A stretch of DNA of 64,000 bases from Oceanobacillus zhaokaii (GTDB lineage: Bacteria > Bacillota > Bacilli > Bacillales > Amphibacillaceae), in assembly GCF_003352005.1 (NCBI RefSeq), contig NZ_CP024848.1, positions 1,497,001-1,561,000 on the forward strand, given 5' to 3'. The notes under the pieces were generated by a model. That model saw only the letters and a program-made list of their open reading frames with translations, was not told the origin of the DNA and ran no database searches. The position numbers and the translations under genes are program-made. Below, piece by piece: positions 53,721 through 63,843 of this stretch (position 1 is the first letter of the stretch; every line of letters starts with the position of its first letter).

Positions 53721-53753
53721 CGGGATCCTTGAACATCTAAATCCCGCCTTTTA
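53721..53753 (+). terminator. Terminator-like hairpin after the degenerate att copy
   Basis: CGGGAT pairs with ATCCCG, followed by CCTTTTAA. A hairpin follows each tRNA-Val 3' copy in the window. Confidence 0.65.
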
Positions 53754-53958
53754 ATTGATCTTTCTGTACTGGTTTACTAACTCTATATGGAGCTATAACT
53801 CTATAGAAGGGAATTTTCTTAACAATAAATTACTATAAGGTTTATCCATTCAGTGAAAAAACAATTCTTTTAATAATTTACTCGATTCTCGAATATGTCG
53901 TTGAATTATAGGGAATATATCTCTATAAGGTCAAATATAACATTGAGGAGGTTTGAAA

Positions 53959-54810
53959 ATGGACAAGGATATTTTTTATGGTGAAGATTATAAATATATT
54001 CCAGCTACATCAATAGGAAGTGGTCGTAGCTTGGAGGTATTGCCAGATATACTTTGTCATACGATTCAAATTGTTAATATATGCATAGTTGGTAATCCGA
54101 ATACTAAGGATTTTGTTTTAGTTGATACTGGGATGCCAAAATCGGCAGATAAAATTATTTCTGTTGTTGAAGAACATTTCGGGACTAATAGCAGTCCTAA
54201 AGCAATTATTTTAACACATGGTCATTTTGATCATGTTGGAGCTATTATTGAGTTAGTAAAAAAATGGGAAGTTCCTGTATTTGCTCATGAGCTAGAAATG
54301 CCTTATTTGACTGGGAAAATGAGTTATGCAGAGCCGGATGCTAGCGTGGAAGGTGGATTAATAGCAAAAATGTCTCAGCTGTTTCCGAATGAGTCAATCA
54401 ACCTAGGTGACCATGTACAAGTATTGCCTGCGGATGGAAGTGTGCCATATTTGTCAGATTTCCGTTGGGTACATACACCTGGTCATTCACCAGGGCATAT
54501 ATCATTATTTCGAGATGAAGATGGAGTCCTTATTGCTGGAGATGCCTTCGTTACAGTCAAACAAGATTCACTCTACAAGGTTGTTACACAGGAAATGGAA
54601 ATAAATGGACCACCAAGATATTTTACAATAGATTGGAATGCAGCTAGGAAGTCTGTTGAAAAATTGCAGGACTTAAAACCGAATATTGTCATACCAGGCC
54701 ATGGAAGGCCTGTATCAGGCGAAACACTTTCGAAGGGGCTTCAAAAGTTAGTGAGAGAGTTTGATGAAATTGCTGTTCCAGATTATGGGAAGTATGTAGA
54801 TAATAGCTAA
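53959..54810 (+). CDS. MBL-fold metallohydrolase, YflN-like
   Basis: This 283-residue metallo-beta-lactamase-fold hydrolase has the metal site THGHFDHVG near residue 90, a HTPGHSPGH motif, AGDAFV and a late PGHGRPV. The ATG at 53959 has GAGGAGG; a TTG two codons before is too close to the site. The substrate could be a lactone, thioester or other ester; no specific call is possible. Confidence 0.88.
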   Translation: MDKDIFYGEDYKYIPATSIGSGRSLEVLPDILCHTIQIVNICIVGNPNTKDFVLVDTGMPKSADKIISVVEEHFGTNSSPKAIILTHGHFDHVGAIIELVKKWEVPVFAHELEMPYLTGKMSYAEPDASVEGGLIAKMSQLFPNESINLGDHVQVLPADGSVPYLSDFRWVHTPGHSPGHISLFRDEDGVLIAGDAFVTVKQDSLYKVVTQEMEINGPPRYFTIDWNAARKSVEKLQDLKPNIVIPGHGRPVSGETLSKGLQKLVREFDEIAVPDYGKYVDNS

Positions 54811-55005
54811 CCTTAAGTTTCAAGCAATAACTGAATTGGTGTGCAATACCTATAAAATAATTATAACAAGTATATCCTGTTGTATGTTATGAGATGGCTC
54901 TAGGTAATTAGTGAGTGATCGTATAATAGATAAAAAGATTTAATTGTTGAAATAACGTTAAATAAAATCCAAGTACCTAAATTAAATAGGGGCTTTGATT
55001 TCGAC

Positions 55006-55599
55006 TCAATTATTACCTTTTATAAATGATTCTTCCGGATACACTCCAAATTTTCTAAGCTCTCTAACTACACGGGAAATAGGTAACCCCATGACATTGT
55101 AGTAATCGCCAATAATTTGTTTAACGAACATAGCACCAATACCTTGAATTCCGTAGGCACCTGCTTTATCGTACGGCTCATTTGTGGATATATACCATTC
55201 AATTTCATCTTTGGTTAACGGCCAGAATTCAACCTTTGTTCGTTCAGCAAAAACAATTTCGTTATCAACTGAACGAATCATGACACCAGTATAAACCTCG
55301 TGTACGTCTCCGCTTAATGCAGTAAGCATTTGTATTGCATCTTCTTTATTCTTGGGTTTCTCAAATATCTTTTGATTGTAAGAAACAACCGTGTCAGCAG
55401 ATAAGATTACTTCGTCCTTATGTTCAATCGGAACATTCCCTTTTAGGAGAGATAATTGTTGTACTTTTTCTAATGGATCGCTAGTATTGATAAGTGATTC
55501 ATCTATGTCCTGTTTACGGAAAGCAAAAGGAATTTTCACCTGCTTTAATAGTTCCTTTCTTCTTGGTGACGATGAGGCTAGAATGAGTTTTTTTGTCAT
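55006..55599 (-). CDS. maf: Maf-like nucleoside triphosphate pyrophosphatase
   Basis: This 197-residue Maf/YhdE-type enzyme hydrolyses non-canonical or dTTP/UTP nucleotides. The signature LASSSPRRKELL is near residue 7, and SADTVV and DKAGAYGIQGIG are present. It is monocistronic here, not beside mreB as in many bacteria. It may be a second Maf paralog. Confidence 0.88.
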   Translation of the reverse strand: MTKKLILASSSPRRKELLKQVKIPFAFRKQDIDESLINTSDPLEKVQQLSLLKGNVPIEHKDEVILSADTVVSYNQKIFEKPKNKEDAIQMLTALSGDVHEVYTGVMIRSVDNEIVFAERTKVEFWPLTKDEIEWYISTNEPYDKAGAYGIQGIGAMFVKQIIGDYYNVMGLPISRVVRELRKFGVYPEESFIKGNN

Positions 55600-55978
55600 T
55601 AGTTATTCCTCCTGCAGGGCTTATTGCCTTTCCATTTTAGTGTATTTTCGATGAAACATTTTATATAGTATAGACTTCTTTACATCACAAAGCTAATCTA
55701 AGGCTGCTCACCTTCTGACAAGTTTCTTTCATTAAAACATATATAAGCAAATTATAGAGAGTGTTAAACCCACGCCGTTATAAGTATTAATGAATACGAA
55801 AATATATCGAGGGCAATGTTTAATATTTGTTACTTTGTTATGATTTTAGTATTCATAAACAATACATCAATCATAATAGAATTACTTATTTTGTCCACAT
55901 AATTAACTTTTTGTAGTAAAATAGAGCTCGGTGTTTATGAAAATACCACAAAATATGGTTCGAGGGTGGTATTTTAAT
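55600..55978. other. Gap between maf and the DUF457 gene
   Basis: AT-rich, no gene or RNA supported. GAGGGTGG at 55961-55968 is the ribosome binding site of the next gene. Confidence 0.5.
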
Positions 55979-56605
55979 ATGAATGGAACAGCACATGTTG
56001 CAATTGGTGCGGCGGCAGGGTTTGTTGTGGCAAATAATTATCAATCTTCACCAGCTGCCACTATTTTATTAGTTGGAATAGGGGGCATTTCGGGGTTGAT
56101 CCCAGACCTTGATATTGATGGTAAGCTTCGAAATAAAATCACCTTATCACATAAGGTGATTCAGTCCGCAGCCCTGTTAATTGGGATGCTGATGATTGTT
56201 TATAGTATCTATGAAGGTACTGCAACAGACCGTTATCTCGGCATTGCTATTGGACTAGCAATGATGATAGGATCGTCGTTTATTAAGCAGAGGCATATGC
56301 TAACTATCACGGGGATTGGTGTACTTGCAGGTGGTATTTCCCATCAAGAGATGTGGTTGCTGCTACTTGGAATTTATATCTTAGTGGCATCCTTTGTCGC
56401 ACATCGGAGTTATACTCATTCAATACTAGGAGTAATTTTCTTTGGGATTATTGTTTCAAATTTAGAGGTTTCTTTAGGAATTGAAGGGATTTTCTATACA
56501 GGACTTGCGGGATACATAAGCCACTTAGTCGCTGATAGCAAATTATTGCCATTTAATAAACGTGGAATTAAGCTTTTTTTACCAATCTCATCGAAGGAAA
56601 TATAA
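55979..56605 (+). CDS. DUF457/YdjM-YvsG-type membrane metal-dependent hydrolase
   Basis: This 208-residue membrane protein starts MNGTAHVAIGAAAGFVVANN. Characteristic features are the GLIPDLDIDG motif, THxxLG-like HRSYTHSILG near residue 140, and six or so helices. The ATG at 55979 is chosen for its site. Family members are annotated as metal-dependent hydrolases and lie near SOS or envelope genes; the function is unknown. Confidence 0.83.
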   Translation: MNGTAHVAIGAAAGFVVANNYQSSPAATILLVGIGGISGLIPDLDIDGKLRNKITLSHKVIQSAALLIGMLMIVYSIYEGTATDRYLGIAIGLAMMIGSSFIKQRHMLTITGIGVLAGGISHQEMWLLLLGIYILVASFVAHRSYTHSILGVIFFGIIVSNLEVSLGIEGIFYTGLAGYISHLVADSKLLPFNKRGIKLFLPISSKEI

Positions 56606-56650
56606 AACCTCGGAGTTACTTTACAAGCAAAGTAACTCCGAGGTTTTTAT
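56604..56650 (+). terminator. Terminator of the DUF457 gene
   Basis: AAACCTCGGAGTTACTTT pairs with its complement ending in CGAGGTTTT; one of the strongest hairpins in the window. Confidence 0.93.
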
Positions 56651-56909
56651 TATTTTTCTCAATACCTTTGACATTGTTAGAATATTTATTATATACTGTA
56701 TTCAACAAAGTTGAATCATACTAAACCATATTGAATATAATATATTATGAATGCAAGATCACGTTGAATTCTAATAAAAATGAAACCGAAATCATTGCTG
56801 TTTTTCTAATTAAAAGATCATTCGCACGGGTGCGTTCCTTTGCTCATAAACTATAAGAGGTTATTATCCAGTATGAATCGTTAATATCATAAAGCTAGGA
56901 GGGTTATAC

Positions 56910-57815
56910 ATGTCGAATCTCCCCCAATATGTGCAGATTAAAGAAGTTGGACCTCGTGATGGCTTACAGAATGAAAAGACATGGATAGACACTGCTGACA
57001 AAGTTGCTTGGATTAATATGCTGTCTGAATCTGGAGTGAAGGAAATTGAGTATACCTCTTTTGTTAATCCGAAATGGATTCCCGCATTAGCTGATGCTCG
57101 CGAAGTGGGAAAAAGGATAATGCGTAATCCAGATGTTTCTTATTCAGCTCTGGTACCAAATGTAAAAGGGTTAGACTTAGCATTGGAGGCTGGGATTGAT
57201 CGGGCTTCGGTGTTTATGTCAGCAAGTGAAACACATAATCTAAAAAATATAAATAAATCAATTGATGACACCTACCCAATTATAAAACAGGTTATTCATC
57301 AAGCAAAACAGGCAGGAAAATTTGTAACAGGATATGTTTCGACTGTATTTGATTGCCCGCATGAAGGGAAAATTGCACCAAATGAGGTGCATCGTGTATG
57401 TGAGAAATTATTTGAGTATGGTGTCGATGATATCTCTCTAGGTGATACGATTGGTTCTGCAGTTCCAACTCAAGTTGAGCAATTGCTTGAAACAATGATG
57501 ACCTACTATCCAAAGGAGAAAATCATTATGCATTTCCATGATACAAGAGGGATGGCAATAGCCAATATTATGACCTCAATGCAATATGGTATCCATCGTT
57601 TTGATAGTTCGATTGGTGGTCTTGGTGGTTGTCCATATGCTCCAGGTGCTTCAGGGAATGTCGCAACAAATGATGTATTATATCTTTTACATGGTTTAGG
57701 AATTCATACGGGAATATATGAAGATAAAGTACAGGAGGCATCATTATTTATTCAAGATAAATTGGGAAAAGCATTACCGAGTAGATCATTAGCTTATCTT
57801 GCAAGTGCAATATGA
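56910..57815 (+). CDS. Hydroxymethylglutaryl-CoA lyase-like enzyme (YngG type)
   Basis: This 301-residue TIM-barrel aldolase splits HMG-CoA (or a related 3-hydroxyacyl-CoA) to acetoacetate and acetyl-CoA. VGPRDGLQNE at residues 13-22 carries metal and catalytic residues, HFHDTRG supplies further metal ligands, and GGLGGCPYAPGASGN carries the flexible-loop cysteine. It is monocistronic; leucine degradation genes are not adjacent. AGGAGG precedes the ATG. Confidence 0.92.
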   Translation: MSNLPQYVQIKEVGPRDGLQNEKTWIDTADKVAWINMLSESGVKEIEYTSFVNPKWIPALADAREVGKRIMRNPDVSYSALVPNVKGLDLALEAGIDRASVFMSASETHNLKNINKSIDDTYPIIKQVIHQAKQAGKFVTGYVSTVFDCPHEGKIAPNEVHRVCEKLFEYGVDDISLGDTIGSAVPTQVEQLLETMMTYYPKEKIIMHFHDTRGMAIANIMTSMQYGIHRFDSSIGGLGGCPYAPGASGNVATNDVLYLLHGLGIHTGIYEDKVQEASLFIQDKLGKALPSRSLAYLASAI

Positions 57816-57841
57816 AAATGATTATTATAAATTTGGAAAAT

Positions 57842-57888
57842 ACACCGTAATTTTAAGTATAAGCAAGTACTTAAAATTATGGTATTTC
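57842..57888 (+). terminator. Terminator of the HMG-CoA lyase gene
   Basis: TAATTTTAAGTA pairs with TACTTAAAATTA, and ATACC/GGTAT extends the stem, then TTTCT. Confidence 0.8.
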
Positions 57889-58112
57889 TATTTGCTAATG
57901 GATTTTTTTAAAAAAAGTCCATCCTCTTGTTTAATTTACTAAATTATTGTATATATGCTAGTCTACATTGTAATAGATCAATTTTGGGATAATGGACTAA
58001 TATTCGTCTTTCCTTGAGCACTGCGAGAATGTACATATAGTTATGATTTTCTTGACGCTTTTCAATGTCTATTTTATGATAAAATCACTAATAGTTGATT
58101 AATTTGAAAGGA

Positions 58113-58679
58113 ATGAGATTCATCGATCTTTACATTATTGGCTCCAAGATAAAAGAAATACGATTGCGAAAGAAAAAAACGCAGCAGCAAATTGCCGATC
58201 AATGTGGGATTTCGAAAAGCATGCTATCAAAAATTGAAAATGGACAAACAGCTTCTGCTGTTGCTACCCTTTCAAAAATTAGCGAAGCATTAGAAGTTCC
58301 CCTTGCATGGATTCTAGATGATAAAACAGAAGAAGATCTGGTTCTCCAAAAAAGATCGAATCGACAGTCAAAGGTGGGGGATGTGAGCATGGGATATTCC
58401 TATGAGTTGCTGGCAAACCGCTCCCTTGTTAGTGGAATTGAACCGACGATTGTGCATGTTACGCCAAAACATATTAATCAAAGGAAAGATTCGTATACAC
58501 ACTCCCAAGATGAGTTTATTTATATTTTAGAGGGTGCAATTTTCTTATATTATAATGGGGATAAGCATTTTATGGAAAAGGGGGATAGTGCTTATTTTCA
58601 AGGATCTAAGCCACATCTATTTATCCCGGTAAATGATGAAGAGGCAAAGGTTTTTACATTATTTATCGATCGTCCGTAA
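58113..58679 (+). CDS. XRE-family regulator with C-terminal cupin
   Basis: This 188-residue DNA-binding protein has an N-terminal helix-turn-helix (QQQIADQCGISKSMLSKIE, residues about 23-41) and a C-terminal cupin barrel (HSQDEFIYILEGAIFLYYNG). This HTH-cupin pairing typically senses a small ligand, often an amine or amino acid. The start is uncertain: AAAGG is unusually close to the ATG at 58113, and a TTG at 58095 is in frame. Targets are unknown. Confidence 0.85.
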   Translation: MRFIDLYIIGSKIKEIRLRKKKTQQQIADQCGISKSMLSKIENGQTASAVATLSKISEALEVPLAWILDDKTEEDLVLQKRSNRQSKVGDVSMGYSYELLANRSLVSGIEPTIVHVTPKHINQRKDSYTHSQDEFIYILEGAIFLYYNGDKHFMEKGDSAYFQGSKPHLFIPVNDEEAKVFTLFIDRP

Positions 58680-58735
58680 TACATAACGAGAATTAAATTT
58701 GTTTGATAATATCATTAATAGTCAGAGGTGATGTA

Positions 58736-59332
58736 ATGGAACTGTTCATTGAGATTCTAATCGCAGCAGTCATCTTATTCTACATCTATCGTTTTGTTCT
58801 AATTATAGCCAAGATGAAGGAGAAGGTTGTTTTTCCAACTTCATCTGAAGGGATAGCGGACATAAGAAAATTCCCGCAAAAAATTGTCAATGCTCCTACT
58901 TATTTCGGACAAAAATGGGGATTGATTACATATGCGATAATTCTTGCATATGTAATCACGATGTTTTGTTTAGTAAAATATCTGGAAATAAATTGGGCAA
59001 CATACTTATTAGTCCTGCTTCCATTGTTCAATTTCTCGAATCTCCTAAATATGTTTGTAATCGTACAAGATGGCATTTTATGCGGTGGACACTTTGTATC
59101 ATGGAAGAAAATCAAAACATTTGAATTTGTGCTTATTGACGCAAATCATCGATACTATGGCCATTCTGAAATAGTTAATAATCAATATGAAATAAAAATA
59201 AAGACAGGGATTCTAACCCTGAGTAGTATAATCACCTCAGAAGAAATGAGGAAAAAACTAAGATCCATTCTTTATGAACATAATGTAATCGAATTAGGAC
59301 CTACTGAAGATTTACTTACAGATAAAGCGTAA
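58736..59332 (+). CDS. Hypothetical membrane protein
   Basis: This 198-residue protein has an N-terminal helix (LFIEILIAAVILFYIYRFVL), a basic loop, and a second helical pair around residues 60-105. The C-terminal 80 residues are soluble (SWKKIKTFEFVLIDANHRYYG). GAGGTG precedes the ATG at 58736. I do not recognise the family; a DUF5673-like arrangement is possible. Confidence 0.7.
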   Translation: MELFIEILIAAVILFYIYRFVLIIAKMKEKVVFPTSSEGIADIRKFPQKIVNAPTYFGQKWGLITYAIILAYVITMFCLVKYLEINWATYLLVLLPLFNFSNLLNMFVIVQDGILCGGHFVSWKKIKTFEFVLIDANHRYYGHSEIVNNQYEIKIKTGILTLSSIITSEEMRKKLRSILYEHNVIELGPTEDLLTDKA

Positions 59333-59455
59333 GGGGAAGAAGGGGGCAAGGAACGGTTGTGTCCCTTACTCCATATAAAATTACTCCTGTTCAGCTTTAT
59401 TTTACCTATGATGAGCGAATGCAACTGAAAATGATATGATTAACTGAAAAATAAG

Positions 59456-59797
59456 TTATAGAGAATAAATGTCCTTAATAAAAGATTTTATTGTAGCGAG
59501 TTCAATCCTCGCATTAAGTCTGTCCTCTTCTTCAATAGCTGTAATAAGTATTGCAATATGATTTCTTAAATCTTCGTATTCACCTTCATCTCCTAATAAT
59601 TGTAATTTCCATTCATTTTTATGGTATAGATTTTTTAGTTCGAAACATTCCTCTTTCGCTTTTTTCCAATCTGTTTCTTGCTGTGCGATGTTTTGATCGA
59701 TTGTGTTAATTTTATTAAAAAAATAGTCGCCGCCGATTGGTTTGGAGCATCCTGTTAGCATGATGACACCAATTAATATAAAAAGTACTTTTTTCAT
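59456..59797 (-). CDS. DUF4363-type lipoprotein
   Basis: This 113-residue lipoprotein has a signal peptide with lipobox LTGC (Cys17) and a helical domain (KINTIDQNIAQQETDWKKAK, ELKNLYHKNEWKL). It is divergent from a DUF421 gene 97 bp away; DUF4363 lipoproteins are often next to DUF421 genes, so the pair may act together at the membrane. Function unknown. Confidence 0.78.
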   Translation of the reverse strand: MKKVLFILIGVIMLTGCSKPIGGDYFFNKINTIDQNIAQQETDWKKAKEECFELKNLYHKNEWKLQLLGDEGEYEDLRNHIAILITAIEEEDRLNARIELATIKSFIKDIYSL

Positions 59798-59894
59798 TTT
59801 TATTGTACAACCTCCTAATTCTCTGTATGGTTATAATTAGATTGTCCAATAATAATAAATGCTTTCATATTATTGGACATTTGGAGTGATAATT

Positions 59895-60755
59895 GTGCCA
59901 GAGTATGTTTTAATATTAATCCGTTCAATCGGAGCCTTTCTTTTGCTTCTACTGATGACTAGAATAATGGGGAAGAAGCAGATTTCTCAATTGACCTTCT
60001 TTGATTACTGCGTTGGAATTACCATCGGTTCAATTGCTGCAAGTATGTCGGTTGACCAAAATATAAAAATAACAAATGGGCTTGTTTCCTTGGTGATTTG
60101 GGGACTATTTCCGATTATTTTATCTTATCTGGGAATTAAGTCGAGACTTTTTTCTCGAATAACAGATGGAAAACCAGCGATTATTATAAAAAATGGCGAA
60201 GTGTTAGAGAAAAGCATGAAGAAGAACCAAATAACCCTTGATGAGTTATTACTCTTGTTACGTACCCAAGGGGCTTTTAGAGTTTCAGATGTTGAAATGG
60301 CAGTATTAGAAACAAATGGCGAACTTAGTGTTATGAAGAAAACTGACCAGCAGCCAATAACTCCAAGTGCACTTGGACTCAAGCTTGAGCAAGAACATAG
60401 CCCAACCGCTCTCATATTAGATGGTAAGCTAATAACGGAAAATCTATCAATCCTCGGATATACCGAAGAATGGATTGTAGGTGAAATTGAAAAACAAGGC
60501 GCATCAGCTATTAAGGAAGTATTTCTAGCACAAATCGATTCTAAAGGGGAGCTTTATGTCGACCTTTATGACGAAAGATCCAAACGAGCAGTTGTAAAGC
60601 AACGACCATTACTTGCAGCAGAGCTAAAAAAATTACAAGCGGATCTTGAAATTTATTCATTAGAAACCGATAATCGTGAAGCTAAGGAAATGTATTCCAT
60701 ACAAGCAGCCAGGCTACAGGATGTCATTGAAAGGGTCTCGCCTTATTTGAAATGA
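59895..60755 (+). CDS. DUF421 membrane protein (YetF family), paralog 2
   Basis: This 286-residue protein starts at a GTG with GGAGTGAT upstream. Three N-terminal helices with MGKKQISQLTFFDYCVGITI are followed by the cytosolic DUF421 domain (KPAIIIKNGEVLEKSMKKNQ, DVEMAVLETNGELSVMKK). A C-terminal helical tail makes it longer than the family norm. It is the first of two adjacent DUF421 genes. Confidence 0.85.
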   Translation: MPEYVLILIRSIGAFLLLLLMTRIMGKKQISQLTFFDYCVGITIGSIAASMSVDQNIKITNGLVSLVIWGLFPIILSYLGIKSRLFSRITDGKPAIIIKNGEVLEKSMKKNQITLDELLLLLRTQGAFRVSDVEMAVLETNGELSVMKKTDQQPITPSALGLKLEQEHSPTALILDGKLITENLSILGYTEEWIVGEIEKQGASAIKEVFLAQIDSKGELYVDLYDERSKRAVVKQRPLLAAELKKLQADLEIYSLETDNREAKEMYSIQAARLQDVIERVSPYLK

Positions 60756-60864
60756 GTGTTTCTTTGTTCAAGATGTGTTTATTTAAATGTGCATTTTGCT
60801 TAATGCAATCAGTTAGTAAGATCAAAAAAGTTTAAATAAAAATAATCATGCAAAAGGAAAAAGT

Positions 60865-61565
60865 ATGCTGCCTAATTTTGAATTCTTCGAAATCATTTTT
60901 CGTTCAACCATTGTTTTTCTAGTTCTTTTAATTATGGCTCGTATATTAGGAAGAAAACAATTGAGTCAATTAACGTTTTTCCATTACATAACGGGGATAA
61001 CGATTGGGTCGATAGCAGGTGAGATAGCTGGTAAGTCTCATACTTCAATGCTAAATGGTCTAACGAGTATCATCAGGTGGTCTCTTCTTGCGATATTTAT
61101 CAGCTATTTGGGGTTGAAGTTTTCTAAAGTCAGGGTAATCATGGATGGGGAACCAGTTATTATTATTAAAGAGGGGAAAATTCTTGAAAGGGAGCTAAGG
61201 AACATCTCAACATGGATGATCTCAGTATGCTGCTTAGAGAGAAGGATGTATTTTCGACAACTGAGGTTTACCATGCAGTATTTGAACCAAATGGGCAGTT
61301 AAGTATTTTGTTAAAGCAAGATTACCTGCCACTAACAAAGAAGGACCAACATGTATTTACTGTTAAACCCAAGTATATGCCTATGGAGCTAATTGTTGAT
61401 GGGAAAGTCGTAGAAAAGAATTTAAGAGAAGCAGGGATAACAGAAGAATGGCTTGATAATCAATTGAAAATATTGGAATTTAATCTTGAAGATATATTTT
61501 ATGTAGAATTGCAACAAGATGGTTCTCTTTATATCGATAAGCGTGATGAAAACCAAAAAGAGTAG
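60865..61565 (+). pseudogene. DUF421 membrane protein, paralog 3, frameshifted
   Basis: The first frame (60865 onward) encodes the helices (LGRKQLSQLTFFHYITGITI) and the start of the soluble domain up to KILERELR. Around 61200 the sequence shifts by one base in an A-run, and the other frame continues with MDDLSMLLREKDVFSTTEVY to the TAG at 61565. The joined product of about 233 residues matches paralog 1 in length. A single missing A explains it: decay or a sequencing error. Confidence 0.8.
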
Positions 61566-61605
61566 TGCATAATAAGACATCGCAAATCTATCTAACGAAA
61601 GAAAA

Positions 61606-61650
61606 AATCCTAGGCAAAGGATCTTTTAATTGATCCTTGCTAGGATTTCA
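61606..61650. terminator. Bidirectional terminator between DUF421 and floT
   Basis: AAATCCTAGGCAAAGGATC pairs with GATCCTTGCTAGGATTT; the minus strand then has a run of T, fitting floT. Confidence 0.88.
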
Positions 61651-61665
61651 TAACGGCTTACTAAA

Positions 61666-63204
61666 TTAATTCTTGCTCTCTGCTTTCTCTGCCTCATATC
61701 GAATTCTTCCAAGGTCAAGATCTTGTGTGATGTTATTTTTTCCAGTTACATTCTCAAGTAATTCCTTTACATCAATACCAGAAGAAGCCTTGAGTGATTC
61801 TTGTAAAGTTGACATTAGATTTGTTGCATAACCGGTAATTTTGTTCGCACCGCCATCTGTACCACTGCTTCCTGTATCAACAACTGTAATCTTATCGATA
61901 TTAGCAAGTGGGCTTGCAATTTCCTTCGCATATTCAGGAAGCATCTTCATTACCATATCAAGCACAGCTGCTTGCCCGAACTGTTCGAATGCTTCGGCGA
62001 TTTTTTGCTTCGCTTCCGCTTCGGCAATCCCTTTTAGACGGATAATTTCTGCTTCTGCTTCCCCTTGAGCACGTTCTGCATCTGCTTTTGCTAGACCATC
62101 CACGCGAACCCGTTCTGCTTCTGCTTTTGCCTGAGATTCAATGCGATATTGGTTCGCATCTGCTGCAGCAATTTGCTTCGCTTTATCCGCTATTGCCGCT
62201 TGTTCAACGGAATAACGGTCCGCGTCCGCTTTCTTCTTAACTTCTGAATCATATTGCTTCTCACGGCGAAGAATTTCTTTTTCTTCTAGTTCTATTTGTT
62301 TTTGACGCTCAATAATTTTAATTTGCATCTGTTGCTCTGTAACCTGCTGCTTCGCACGGGCTGTTTCGAAGTCATATGCTTGGTCGGCTCGTGCTTTAGC
62401 AATATCTTGCTCGCGACGATACTCCGCAGTCTTTAATTGATTCACTTTTTCCGCCTCGGCAATTTCAGTTGATCTTTCCAGTTCCGCTTTCTGTGCTTCT
62501 TTTGCTGCCTCAGCACGTTTAATTCTTGTTTCTTTATCTGCTTCAGCTGTTGCAATATCTGCATCACGTTTTACTTGCGCAATTCGAGGCTTACCTAATG
62601 AATCTAGATAGCCATTTTTGTCTTTTACTTCTTTAATTGTAAAGGATACAATAACTAACCCCATTTTCGCTAAATCCTGAGAAGCGACACGTTGCACTTC
62701 TTGGGAAAATTTATCACGATTCTTATAAATCTCTTCAACAGTCATTGATCCCAGAATTGAGCGTAAATGACCTTCGAGCACTTCTTTTGCTTCGTTTTCT
62801 CGATCATCTCTCGATTTTCCGAGAAATTGTTCTGCTGCTGTAGCGATTTCACTAATAGATCCACCTATTTTAATAATTGCTGTTCCGTCGGCCATAACTG
62901 GAACACCTTGTTCCGTATATACCTCAGGAGTAGAGACTTCAAGTTTACTAGATAGTAAGCTTAGTGGTTCCGCTTGTTGAAATACAGGAAGTACGAACGT
63001 ACCGCCACCGCGAATAATTTTAATTTTATTCCCTGATTCATCTACATGTACATTTTTGCCGCCAAGATAACTACCGGTAACAATTAATGCTTCATCAGGT
63101 CCTGCAGTACGATACTTTGTTACAAATACACCAATAAGTGCAACTACGATAAAAATGACGATTGCAATTGCAATCCAAATAAATGCTGAAATACCTAAGA
63201 ACAT
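61666..63204 (-). CDS. floT: Flotillin-like protein FloT (YuaG)
   Basis: FloT scaffolds functional membrane microdomains. It is 512 residues: an N-terminal membrane hairpin (residues 3-30), an SPFH domain (about 30-200), and a long coiled coil rich in Glu-Ala repeats (about 215-400) that mediates oligomerisation. AAGGGGG precedes the ATG. It lies 52 bp downstream of yuaF, as in B. subtilis, and should share the SigmaW-type promoter. Confidence 0.96.
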   Translation of the reverse strand: MFLGISAFIWIAIAIVIFIVVALIGVFVTKYRTAGPDEALIVTGSYLGGKNVHVDESGNKIKIIRGGGTFVLPVFQQAEPLSLLSSKLEVSTPEVYTEQGVPVMADGTAIIKIGGSISEIATAAEQFLGKSRDDRENEAKEVLEGHLRSILGSMTVEEIYKNRDKFSQEVQRVASQDLAKMGLVIVSFTIKEVKDKNGYLDSLGKPRIAQVKRDADIATAEADKETRIKRAEAAKEAQKAELERSTEIAEAEKVNQLKTAEYRREQDIAKARADQAYDFETARAKQQVTEQQMQIKIIERQKQIELEEKEILRREKQYDSEVKKKADADRYSVEQAAIADKAKQIAAADANQYRIESQAKAEAERVRVDGLAKADAERAQGEAEAEIIRLKGIAEAEAKQKIAEAFEQFGQAAVLDMVMKMLPEYAKEIASPLANIDKITVVDTGSSGTDGGANKITGYATNLMSTLQESLKASSGIDVKELLENVTGKNNITQDLDLGRIRYEAEKAESKN

Positions 63205-63256
63205 AAATTTTCCCCCTTATTATTTTTATTATAAAAATACCATAGCAAAGGTATGA

Positions 63257-63802
63257 TTAACTTAACTGATGGATGTCTAAATTATTTTCATATGATTCTA
63301 CATACAAGACACCTTTTTCGACATTAATAATAAGTACTTGCTGTCCTTCTTGAATTATCTTATTTTCATAGCATGCGGCAGGCTTTGAAATACGACCGCT
63401 CTTACTTTCAATAACAACCTCACCAAAACCATTTTCAGGAATCGATATAATTACTTTGCCTACTCTTCCTTTTAAAGACTCTTCTGTATAACTAAGAGAT
63501 TCCTCAGCAGAAGACATCGGAATAAGTATGAAGATGTTTAAAAGGGTGACTAATAAAAGTCCAAATAAGATGGATATAATTAATATTAAAATGCTGTTGA
63601 GTGTTGTGACACTTTCAAGAATATAGCCAGAAGCTGATGTAAATGTTAGAAATGCCAAAATTAAAACTGGATTAAAAAATCCGAACATCTCGCCAATACC
63701 TTCTAATATATCTCCAAAAAAAAGGAAGAGAATGGTTAAGATTCCTGCGATAATAAGTGTAGTAAGGTAAACTGTTTCGATTGGAGTACCAAAAAGAACC
63801 AT
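63257..63802 (-). CDS. yuaF: NfeD-like membrane protein YuaF
   Basis: This 181-residue protein has four N-terminal helices and a C-terminal OB-fold (GRVGKVIISIPENGFGEVVI) typical of NfeD. It associates with FloT in B. subtilis. The ATG at 63802 has GAGGAG; an ATG three codons earlier is inside it. It heads the yuaF-floT operon. Confidence 0.92.
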   Translation of the reverse strand: MVLFGTPIETVYLTTLIIAGILTILFLFFGDILEGIGEMFGFFNPVLILAFLTFTSASGYILESVTTLNSILILIISILFGLLLVTLLNIFILIPMSSAEESLSYTEESLKGRVGKVIISIPENGFGEVVIESKSGRISKPAACYENKIIQEGQQVLIINVEKGVLYVESYENNLDIHQLS

Positions 63803-63843
63803 GGAAATCACTCCTCTATATATATTTTAGCTATTAATCTTTA

